Positions 34,795-41,163 of a stretch of 54,555 nt of DNA are shown here, piece by piece (within the stretch, counting starts at the first letter, position 1; the number at the start of each line of letters is the position of its first letter). A model generated the notes under the pieces. It did not search any database and had not been told where the DNA came from. It worked only from the letters and a program-made list of their open reading frames with translations. The DNA is from an uncultured Selenomonadales bacterium (GTDB taxonomy: Bacteria > Bacillota > Negativicutes > Selenomonadales > Selenomonadaceae), in NCBI GenBank assembly GCA_946408355.1, contig CAMJRX010000014.1, positions 1-54,555 on the forward strand, read 5' to 3'. Position numbers and translations under genes: made by a program.

Positions 34795-37260
34795 TTACCT
34801 CCTGCGAAGTTTCTCGCGATATTCGGCAACAAAATTCAACGCCGTTTGATTACGCTGTTGTTTGGCAAGCTGTTCAATTGCGTCGAGAGCGTCGCTGATA
34901 AATTCGTTGCTGACAGACGGACTGTTAAACGCGCTTTTAATTTTCTTTAAGTCTTCGCTGAATTTACCACTCGGAATGAATTGGATTGTTCCCGACTTTG
35001 CAGAACGTTTTAATTTTGTTGACTGATTATTTTGCGGCTGAGGCGGCGGCGTGTAATTATTTTTAACAGAAACATTCGTGATAATCGGGACGCCCGCGAT
35101 TTGTTGCGCGATTTTTAAATTTGTCGCGTTAACCTTACTTTTCGGGAAGACGGCAACGGCATTTTCGGATTTTTCATCGTCTTTATCGAAATCTGTTGGG
35201 TAAAAATCAACATCGAAGTCGCTGTTCAAAATATTTTTTACGGTGTCGGAAAGTTCTTCTGCCGGATTCGTAACCGAAATTTTTTCGCCCAAAAGGTCGG
35301 ACAGTTCAGCCGTATTTAAATTTGAGCGGTCAGCAAAAACAACCATAAGTTCGCCTGGCACTCGCGCAATCCCGTTAACGGAAGAGATAAAGCCCGCGCC
35401 CTTGTACTCAATCGCCTCCGCAAAAAGTTTGGTATTGAGGTCGCTGAATTCCCAGAACAAAGTATTTGCCAAATCGCCTTGACTTTTGCCGAGCCGCGCC
35501 AACATAAATTGATAGCCACAAAGCAAATCATGGAATTCGTCGATACCCTTAGCTAAAATTTCTTTGTTAAAAATCTCAACAACTTGATTGTGCATCTTGT
35601 CGAGCATTTCATAACTTGGCATCGTCAAACCGTCGCGAAGTTTTGCTTTTGCCTCGCGAATCTTTTTTTCTTTGCCATCAAAGAAAAATTGCCCTAATAT
35701 ACCGACTACCATTGAAGCAATTCTTAATGGCGGAAAAGCAAAGCCCGCTAAACCTACTAATGCCGACGCATATTTCCCCCAAGGCGTCGTGCCCTCAAGC
35801 TTAATGCTAGTTTTCGTGTTGCCGTGAAAAGCGTAGGAAAGTTCTTGCGTCAACTCGTCGCTAAGTTCCTTGCGCTTGCGTTCACACTCGTCCGCAAAAT
35901 CTTTAAGCAACATTTGATATTGTTGATCGAAGTGCAGACTTTGCAAACGCTGTTGCCAATGCTCGTTAACTTTATCGTCTTCGTAGTGATTTTCGGCAAA
36001 ATTATAAATCGCGGCGTCGAGTTGCTCCGATAATTGCTCGTAAAGATTATCCAATTTTGTTTGCGACCGCTGTAAAAATTTTTCGCGCCACTCGCTAAGT
36101 TGTTGCCGCTTATTAAACCAAATATCGCTCTCAAGCAAAGCGGTTGCGCTGTGCTCGTAAATTTTCAAGATAATGTCGCTCATGGGAACTGATACGCTGT
36201 CGGCAAAAGTTTTTATCCGCAAAAATCTGCCGTCGTTGCGCACTTTATCCAAAATAAAATCTTCCACTTCAACGAACCGGCTTATCTCAAAAACTTTGGG
36301 ATTTTTATCTTGCGCCTGATACGCGGAAAGTAAATGCGTCGCAACAAATTTTATTCCGCTCCAATCCTGATTGTGACTGGTGGCAAATTGCTTGAACTGT
36401 TGCAACGTGGCATCGACGCTTGACATGTCGGACAGTTTATCTTGCAAGTCTTCAATGTCGAGTTCGTCGTTAATGTTAAAGTTCATTTTGACGTTGATGA
36501 CGCCGAGAACAGGTTTGCCGAAACTTTTCAGTTGAGCGAGACAAGCCGCCTCGTCGGGTTGGGGTGCGTCGCTCGTCAGCAGGAATAAAATTAAATCCGC
36601 CGCTTTAGCCGCCTCCATTGCAAGTCGTTCATCTTCTGCGCCCTCGAACGCACAAATGCCAGGTACGTCCGTTATTTTTAAGCCGTTCCAATAATAATCG
36701 CGAACGTCCCGCGTTGTACGCTGTGAACCTTTGCCGATTGATTTTCCGTTGCCGTGCGTCAAAATTTCCATGAGCGTTGACTTGCCCGCCATTGTTCGCC
36801 CATAAACCACGATTGAAAAATCTTTCGACCGTTCGCGCAAAGCTTTAATGTCGTCACGAATCAGCTTGACACGATTAGTCAGTTGCCGCAAATCTTTTTT
36901 CTGCGTATCAACAAGTTCTGTATTTTGGATACGCTCAATTTCGTTTTGCTCCGCGTCGGTCTGCGAAAGATTACGCGATTCCGCGATTAACGTATCCTTA
37001 ATCTCGTTGTACTTGCCCGCCGCCAATTTGAAACCTTCCTCAGCTGATTCGCGACACTTAGCAAGCTCCTGTTCGATTGTGCTATCACTTGGCTTGCGAA
37101 CAGATTTTTTCGCGGAAACATTTGGCAACGGCTTCTGCGCGGGCGGTTCGGGCGTCGACGATATATTCATAAATTCCGCTAACGACTTGCCGCAACTCAT
37201 GCAAAATTTTACGTCTTGACGAAGAATTTCCGCGCCGCAGTAAGGACAAAATTTCAACAT
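34795..37260 (-). CDS. zinc-ribbon dynamin-like GTPase, LeoBC-like, with shared C-terminal domain
   Basis: 821 aa. A zinc ribbon at the N-terminus (C5, C8, C20, C23), a coiled coil at about 60-145, then a GTPase domain: P-loop GRTMAGKST (154-162), TTRDVRDYYWNG, G3 DVPGI and a G4-like segment NVKM that is degenerate compared with NKxD. A hydrophobic stretch (ALVGLAGFAFPPLRIASMVV) around residue 515 may insert into membranes. The last 65 residues (from GTIQFIPSGKF) are about 55 percent identical by hand alignment to the C-terminus of the small protein 40379-40783. ATG with AGGAGGT upstream. It is the first of the two dynamins in the operon; the two probably form hetero-oligomers. Confidence 0.78.
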   Translation of the reverse strand: MLKFCPYCGAEILRQDVKFCMSCGKSLAEFMNISSTPEPPAQKPLPNVSAKKSVRKPSDSTIEQELAKCRESAEEGFKLAAGKYNEIKDTLIAESRNLSQTDAEQNEIERIQNTELVDTQKKDLRQLTNRVKLIRDDIKALRERSKDFSIVVYGRTMAGKSTLMEILTHGNGKSIGKGSQRTTRDVRDYYWNGLKITDVPGICAFEGAEDERLAMEAAKAADLILFLLTSDAPQPDEAACLAQLKSFGKPVLGVINVKMNFNINDELDIEDLQDKLSDMSSVDATLQQFKQFATSHNQDWSGIKFVATHLLSAYQAQDKNPKVFEISRFVEVEDFILDKVRNDGRFLRIKTFADSVSVPMSDIILKIYEHSATALLESDIWFNKRQQLSEWREKFLQRSQTKLDNLYEQLSEQLDAAIYNFAENHYEDDKVNEHWQQRLQSLHFDQQYQMLLKDFADECERKRKELSDELTQELSYAFHGNTKTSIKLEGTTPWGKYASALVGLAGFAFPPLRIASMVVGILGQFFFDGKEKKIREAKAKLRDGLTMPSYEMLDKMHNQVVEIFNKEILAKGIDEFHDLLCGYQFMLARLGKSQGDLANTLFWEFSDLNTKLFAEAIEYKGAGFISSVNGIARVPGELMVVFADRSNLNTAELSDLLGEKISVTNPAEELSDTVKNILNSDFDVDFYPTDFDKDDEKSENAVAVFPKSKVNATNLKIAQQIAGVPIITNVSVKNNYTPPPQPQNNQSTKLKRSAKSGTIQFIPSGKFSEDLKKIKSAFNSPSVSNEFISDALDAIEQLAKQQRNQTALNFVAEYREKLRRR

Positions 37261-37277
37261 GCACTCAACCTCCTAAG

Positions 37278-37379
37278 TTAACTAAAAATGGAACTGATAA
37301 TGGAGCCGATAGCGTAAATAATCGTGCCGCATATCGCCAAAACAATTTCAATTATAGTGCGCAAAATCATCGACAACAT
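37278..37379 (-). CDS. 33-aa hydrophobic peptide
   Basis: A frame of 33 codons from an ATG at 37379, five bases after the YkgJ-like stop, with GGGG upstream. Sequence pattern: MLSMILRTIIEIVLAICGTI, then IYAIGSIISSIFS (two pieces of one chain). Almost entirely hydrophobic with one Arg and one Glu, thus a single membrane segment. It ends 17 bases before the first dynamin gene. Real or not, it fills the only gap in the operon and fits the theme of small membrane proteins. Confidence 0.5.
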   Translation of the reverse strand: MLSMILRTIIEIVLAICGTIIYAIGSIISSIFS

Positions 37380-37384
37380 TTTAA

Positions 37385-37636
37385 TTACCCCGCTTGAAAC
37401 TTTTTGCAAACTTCCTTGTTGATACGGTAAAAATCTTCGCGGCTTATTTTGTCAGACAAATTTTTTTCGTAAAGTTCATCGACGCGGCAAAATATCGGAC
37501 GCTCATTATAAATCGTGCAAAGGTTCGTTGCCTCGTCCAAATATTTACAGACGCCGCCGGGCTTAGCCATATGCCGCGCAAAAAAAACTTCGCCAACCCG
37601 TCGACAGCAACAGCCGCAACGTTCACACGGAAACAT
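37385..37636 (-). CDS. YkgJ-family cysteine cluster protein
   Basis: 83 aa from the ATG at 37636, preceded by GGAG; an 18-residue longer version would overlap the upstream gene deeply. The signature CERCGCCCRRVG near the N-terminus and the later CKYL, CTIY and FCRVDEL cysteines are those of the YkgJ (Fe/Zn-chelating) cysteine cluster family, which lacks a firm biochemical role. It overlaps the preceding gene by 14 bases and is clearly part of the operon. Its presence suggests a metal or redox-linked step, but that is speculation. Confidence 0.75.
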   Translation of the reverse strand: MFPCERCGCCCRRVGEVFFARHMAKPGGVCKYLDEATNLCTIYNERPIFCRVDELYEKNLSDKISREDFYRINKEVCKKFQAG

Positions 37637-38006
37637 TTCTATCCGGCTCCGCAATCTCAAATGACATGTCGCCCTTTTGAAGTTCGCCACGAAAATCTTC
37701 CGTCAAGCATTCCAAATCCAGCGGCTTAGTTTGCGCCTCCAACACGTGATAACTTTCGTCCGCGTCCTCAAAATACAGCGCATAGGAACATTGATAATTT
37801 TTTTCGTCGACAGCAAAAATTTTGAACTCGCCGCTGATATAACGACAATTTTTTTCCCGTTCCTCGTCAAGAATAATTTTCTGGAGTGCGTCATCGTATC
37901 TGCCCTGCAACTCTTCCAGGCTGACGTAAAACCCCACGCGATTTAAATGCTTGCCGACCTCTTGAAAAATATCTTGTACTGCCTCAAAAGTTTTTTCGTT
38001 AAACAA
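37623..38006 (-). CDS. small soluble operon protein, family B member 1
   Basis: 127 aa from a TTG at 38006 with GGAGGG upstream. No membrane segment. Residues about 28-65 (SLEELQGRYDDALQKIILDE, then a CRYISGEF segment) match the protein 38481-38918 (TLEDLQRVYTKTVDEVI, then SRYVGGEF), and both continue with beta-rich segments and an acidic C-terminus ending near FEI(A/P)EP. They are paralogues without a recognised family. Function unknown. Confidence 0.65.
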   Translation of the reverse strand: MFNEKTFEAVQDIFQEVGKHLNRVGFYVSLEELQGRYDDALQKIILDEEREKNCRYISGEFKIFAVDEKNYQCSYALYFEDADESYHVLEAQTKPLDLECLTEDFRGELQKGDMSFEIAEPDRNVSV

Positions 38007-38020
38007 AGCTTATCCCTCCG

Positions 38021-38407
38021 TTAAATACTCATGCCGAGTTCCATTTCCATTTCGTCGGTAATATCGGCCTCTTGACGATTGCGGCGAATTTTATTGCGAA
38101 TGGCGGGTGGCAATTCACTTTCGGGCAACGTGCGCCGTGTCGTTTCCTCAAGCCATTTGCCATGCCCGACTTTGTGATAAAGTTTATGCTCAATTTTTGC
38201 GTGAACGCTGTCGAGAAGTCCACCAACTATCATTGCCGCTGCTTTGAACTCTGGACCAAATTCCACTGACGCCGCACGGAGCATTTGCGAAACTCTGGGA
38301 ATAAAATCGTGAAGCCATTCCATTATTCCGTCCCAATTATAAACGATTGCCGCGACACCCAACATTCCGACAAGCCCCGCGCCGATTAGCCATGCTGCTG
38401 GTACCAT
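38021..38407 (-). CDS. small membrane protein, EMELELG-tail family member 1
   Basis: 128 aa from the ATG at 38407 (AAAGGGG upstream; an upstream in-frame start 18 codons earlier lacks a ribosome site). Residues about 4-25 are hydrophobic and Gly-rich (AWLIGAGLVGMLGVAAIV). The middle is an amphipathic helical region with a WLHDFIPRV segment. The tail carries the family signature: KWLEETTRR, then ESELPPAIRNKI, then ITDEMEMELGMSI at the very C-terminus. It is the most divergent of four proteins with this exact tail. Confidence 0.7.
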   Translation of the reverse strand: MVPAAWLIGAGLVGMLGVAAIVYNWDGIMEWLHDFIPRVSQMLRAASVEFGPEFKAAAMIVGGLLDSVHAKIEHKLYHKVGHGKWLEETTRRTLPESELPPAIRNKIRRNRQEADITDEMEMELGMSI

Positions 38408-38480
38408 TTTAATTTCCCCTTTCAAAAATTCGGGAGCGAGGAAAATTTCCCCCGCCCCCATTTAAAACGTCCGCGTAGAT

Positions 38481-38918
38481 TTATTGCACGCGGTTAAGAT
38501 TTTCGCGATTATATTTATCCCGTGCACTTTGGCTCGGTTCGGGAATTTCAAACTTAATATTTTTCTCCGCCGCAAGCTGTTCACGAACTTTAACGGACAA
38601 CTTTGAAATGCTCAATTCGCGACTCTTTGCCTCAAGCTCAAAAATTTTCTTCTGCTCGTTTTGGAAGAAGAGCTTGTAACCGACCGTGTAGCCTTTTTCG
38701 CTGACGTAATCGAGATTGAACTCGCCGCCAACGTAACGGCTATTGCTCTTGTCCTCTTCCTTGAAAATGACCTCGTCAACCGTCTTGGTGTAAACGCGCT
38801 GCAGGTCTTCAAGCGTCATTGTCGGGCGAAATTCCTCAATCAGCTCGTTAATCATGTTCATCAAAACTTCTTTGCCGGCAATAATTGCCTCGCCGACCGT
38901 GACTCCTTCTTTGCCCAC
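38481..38918 (-). CDS. small soluble operon protein, family B member 2
   Basis: 145 aa from a GTG at 38918, with AGGAG upstream and a leader nearly identical to those of the next two genes (GATAAATC-GTG-GGCAA). The first ten residues (MGKEGVTVGE) resemble the start of the EMELELG-tail proteins 38939 and 39338, while the body is the paralogue of 37623-38006. It looks like a family B protein with a swapped 5' end. No known domain. Confidence 0.65.
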   Translation of the reverse strand: MGKEGVTVGEAIIAGKEVLMNMINELIEEFRPTMTLEDLQRVYTKTVDEVIFKEEDKSNSRYVGGEFNLDYVSEKGYTVGYKLFFQNEQKKIFELEAKSRELSISKLSVKVREQLAAEKNIKFEIPEPSQSARDKYNRENLNRVQ

Positions 38919-38938
38919 GATTTATCATCTCCTAAAAA

Positions 38939-39319
38939 TTAAATAGATATGCCAAGTTCCATTTCCATTTCGTGCGTAATTTCTACTTCGTGTTCGGTGA
39001 TTTTGGCGCGGATATACGGCGGAACTTCGTCTTCTATTATTTCGCGTGTGGTTGTTTCTTCCATCCATTTGCTGTCTTCTTTGTAGAAAAGTTTATGTCT
39101 GATTGCCACGATACCGGCTCTGACTTTTTCGCCGACGATGACCGCCGTAGCTGCGATACCGCGCATTTTTTCCGCAATAGATTTCTTGAGATTCGTCAAG
39201 AAGTTGTACCAGAATTCTTTAAATTCTTCCCAGTGGTAGACGCGCGGAATTAAACCCACAGCCGCGAGTATATCAGCTATCATTGCTTTGACGGTCTCAA
39301 TTAATCCGTCCTTGCCCAC
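38939..39319 (-). CDS. small membrane-associated protein, EMELELG-tail family member 2
   Basis: 126 aa from a GTG at 39319, AGGTGATAAATC upstream. The first 36 residues, with the hydrophobic stretch MIADILAAVGLIPRVYHWEE, are identical to those of the next gene. The middle contains FLTNLKKSIAEKMRGIA (amphipathic helix), then the signature KWMEETTTRE, EDEVPPYIRAKI and EITHEMEMELGISI. It arose from a recent tandem duplication with 39338-39718. Confidence 0.72.
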   Translation of the reverse strand: MGKDGLIETVKAMIADILAAVGLIPRVYHWEEFKEFWYNFLTNLKKSIAEKMRGIAATAVIVGEKVRAGIVAIRHKLFYKEDSKWMEETTTREIIEDEVPPYIRAKITEHEVEITHEMEMELGISI

Positions 39320-39770
39320 GATTTATCACCTGCCAAATTAAATCGACATGCCAAGCTCCAATTCCATTTCGTGCGTAATTTCCACTTCTTTAGCGGCGAT
39401 TTTGTCACTGATATACGACGGAACTTCGTCTGCTTTAACTTCGAACGTGGTAGTTTCTTCCATCCATTTGCCGTCCTCTTTGTAGAAAAGTTTATGCTTG
39501 ATTTCGATTAAGGCGAAATTGATTCTTTTAGCAACGATGACCGTCGCATGTGCGATACCGCGCATTTCTTCCGCAATAGATTTCTTGAGATTCGTCAAGA
39601 AGTTGGCAAGAAATTCTTTAAATTCTTCCCAGTGGTAGACGCGCGGAATTAAACCCACAGCCGCGAGTATATCAGCTATCATTGCTTTGACGGTCTCAAT
39701 TAATCCGTCCTTGCCCACGATTTATCACCTGCCAAATTAAATCGACATGCCAAGCTCCAATTCCATTTCT
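39181..39770. repeat. tandem duplication, 399-bp unit
   Basis: The sequence 39181-39371 is repeated almost base for base at 39580-39770, 399 bp further on. It includes the 5' half of one small gene, the intergenic leader and the 3' end of the next. The rest of each unit has diverged, mostly in the central helical region. Confidence 0.85.
39338..39718 (-). CDS. small membrane-associated protein, EMELELG-tail family member 3
   Basis: 126 aa from a GTG at 39718, with the same leader as 38939-39319. Same first 36 residues and the same FLTNLKKSIAEEMRGIAHA helix; then VIVAKRINFALIEIKHKLFY differs from its twin. The tail has KWMEETTTFE, ADEVPSYISDKI and EITHEMELELGMSI. Tandem duplicate with selection or gene conversion restricted to part of the unit. 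Confidence 0.72.
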   Translation of the reverse strand: MGKDGLIETVKAMIADILAAVGLIPRVYHWEEFKEFLANFLTNLKKSIAEEMRGIAHATVIVAKRINFALIEIKHKLFYKEDGKWMEETTTFEVKADEVPSYISDKIAAKEVEITHEMELELGMSI

Positions 39771-40099
39771 TTCGTAATGTCTGCTTCTTGTTTGGCGATT
39801 TTGGCGCGGATATACGGCGGAACTTCGTCTTCGGTGACTTCGCGTTTAGTCGTTTCCTCCATCCACTTGCCTTCCTCTTTGTAGAAGAGCTTGTGCTTGA
39901 GTTGCGCAATACCGTCCTTGATTTTCTCGCCGACGATAACCGCCGCATGTGCGATACCACGCATAGCTTTTTGAATAGAAGCTTTCAAGTTCGTAAGGAA
40001 ATCGGAAAAGAACGCTTTGACTTCGTCCCAATGTTTGTAGACGTAATAAGCCGCACCGCCCGCCGCCGCGACTGCAGCAGCTACTAAAACAGGTATCAT
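39737..40099 (-). CDS. small membrane protein, EMELELG-tail family member 4
   Basis: 120 aa, ATG with AGGAGTGATTA upstream. The N-terminus is a clear Ala/Gly-rich membrane segment (MIPVLVAAAVAAAGGAAYYV), followed by YKHWDEVKAFFSDFLTNLKA, IAHAAVIVGEKI, and the tail KWMEETTKRE, EDEVPPYIRAKI, DITKEMELELGMSI. It shows that the group is membrane anchored by an N-terminal segment and carries a conserved, probably exposed, C-terminal motif. Confidence 0.72.
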   Translation of the reverse strand: MIPVLVAAAVAAAGGAAYYVYKHWDEVKAFFSDFLTNLKASIQKAMRGIAHAAVIVGEKIKDGIAQLKHKLFYKEEGKWMEETTKREVTEDEVPPYIRAKIAKQEADITKEMELELGMSI

Positions 40100-40125
40100 A
40101 AATTAATCACTCCTAAAAATTTTTA

Positions 40126-40374
40126 TCAATCAGCGACGTTTGCTTGCGCCGCCAATTTGTCACGAATATATTGCGGGAGTTCGTCGTCTGTGACTTCCCG
40201 CGCAGGGATTTGTTCAACGCGAATTGTTTTTTTCGCCTGTGAAAGAACTTCTTTAACGTGTTCTTCGGAGACTTCGCGCATTTCGACAGGTTCAAATACC
40301 GGCTGTTCTGCCGCGCCGTCGATAATTTTTTGCGCCGCCATGCCGCTCAACACGCCCGCTACGAACGGAATCAT
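40126..40374 (-). CDS. 82-aa small membrane protein with VSEEHVK and DELPQYIR motifs
   Basis: 82 aa, ATG with GGTGGTGATTGA upstream, five bases after the stop of the preceding gene. A Gly-rich hydrophobic N-terminus (MIPFVAGVLSGMAAQKIIDG) is followed by REVSEEHVKEVLSQAKKTI, which matches the C-terminal tail of the operon's AAA+ ATPase (VSEEYVKEQVAKGKGVI), and by TDDELPQYIRDKLAA, the segment shared with the EMELELG-tail family. It is thus a composite of two operon motifs. Confidence 0.7.
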   Translation of the reverse strand: MIPFVAGVLSGMAAQKIIDGAAEQPVFEPVEMREVSEEHVKEVLSQAKKTIRVEQIPAREVTDDELPQYIRDKLAAQANVAD

Positions 40375-40378
40375 TCAA

Positions 40379-40783
40379 TCACCACCCACGATTGCGAAGT
40401 TTTTCGCGGTAATAAGCAACAAAATTTAAAGCCTGGTCGTTCCAATCTATCTTTGCTCGACTTTCAATCATTTGAAGTGCGTGGCTTATGAATTTATCGC
40501 TGACATTCGGACTTACAAGCATATTTTCGATTTTCTCGAAGTCCGCGCCGAAATTGCCGCTTGGAATAAATTTCATGTCAGACAAGGAGCCGCGTCGGGG
40601 AGTGGAAGGCGTCTCAATATTTTTGCCCGCGCGGTCGAGTTGCCACTTTACGTAATCTTCCGAGACTTCAACTTTTTGAATGACATTGTTGACAACAACT
40701 TTCTTCGGTTTATCGTTTTTGCCGAGTGCAAAGCCTACGCCCGCGCCCGCCGCCAATGCCGCCCCGATAATCACTGGAATCAT
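40379..40783 (-). CDS. 134-aa membrane protein sharing the dynamin C-terminal domain
   Basis: 134 aa, ATG with GGAGATGATTAA upstream. N-terminal Gly/Ala-rich hydrophobic segment (MIPVIIGAALAAGAGVGFAL), then VEVSEDYVKWQLDRAGKNI (the AAA+ tail motif) and a C-terminal domain of about 65 residues beginning MKFIPSGNF and ending ALNFVAYYREKLRNR. That domain matches the C-terminus of the zinc-ribbon dynamin (FIPSGKF ... ALNFVAEYREKLRRR). It could compete with or recruit the dynamin. No known family. Confidence 0.72.
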   Translation of the reverse strand: MIPVIIGAALAAGAGVGFALGKNDKPKKVVVNNVIQKVEVSEDYVKWQLDRAGKNIETPSTPRRGSLSDMKFIPSGNFGADFEKIENMLVSPNVSDKFISHALQMIESRAKIDWNDQALNFVAYYREKLRNRGW

Positions 40784-40800
40784 TTAATCATCTCCAAATT

Positions 40801-41163
40801 TTATTCTGTAGACTTCCGCGCTAAAATCTCGCGTTCAACGTCAGCAGTAATATCGACTTCACCAAACGCCGCCGCAAGTTTCTCGCGCAAATAATTTGGC
40901 AACTCGTCTTTCGGCAAATCAAGCTTAGCATTTTCCTTGAGCCACTCGCCGTTTTCTTGATAAAAGTGACTGTGATTAACGGTCGCCACGCCGCCGCCGC
41001 TATTTTCCAACGTCACTATAGAAAAATACAAAATGCCCGCTTCAGAATATTTTTCGCGCAAAGCCGTATCAAGCTTCTCAATAAAATACAAAACTTTATC
41101 CCAGCTGTCGCCGAAAAGCGCGTTGCAAATCCGGTTCAGGATAGAATTAAAAGTTGACTTCAC
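40801..41163 (-). CDS. 120-aa operon protein, diverged EMELELG-tail family member
   Basis: 120 aa from a GTG at 41163 that overlaps the AAA+ stop (GTGA), so it is translationally coupled. There is no obvious N-terminal membrane segment. The C-terminal half keeps part of the family pattern: HFYQENGEWLKENAKL, KDELPNYLREKLAA and DITADVEREIL, but lacks the EMELELGMSI end. It is a distant member, perhaps a soluble partner of the ATPase with which it is coupled. Confidence 0.65.
   Translation of the reverse strand: MKSTFNSILNRICNALFGDSWDKVLYFIEKLDTALREKYSEAGILYFSIVTLENSGGGVATVNHSHFYQENGEWLKENAKLDLPKDELPNYLREKLAAAFGEVDITADVEREILARKSTE

Noticed and set aside
34795-37260. Ordinary housekeeping GTPase such as Era or Der
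   Set aside because: The length, zinc ribbon, coiled coil, hydrophobic paddle-like stretch and degenerate G4 do not fit; a dynamin-like protein is a better match.
39181-39770. CRISPR array
   Set aside because: The repeats are long, only two copies, and protein-coding; no short regularly spaced repeats occur anywhere in the window.
38021-41163. Gas vesicle (GvpA/GvpN) or ESCRT-III/Vps4 cluster
   Set aside because: An AAA+ gene with several small paralogues recalls both, but the small proteins match neither GvpA nor ESCRT-III in sequence, and no other gvp genes are present. Only the functional analogy is kept.
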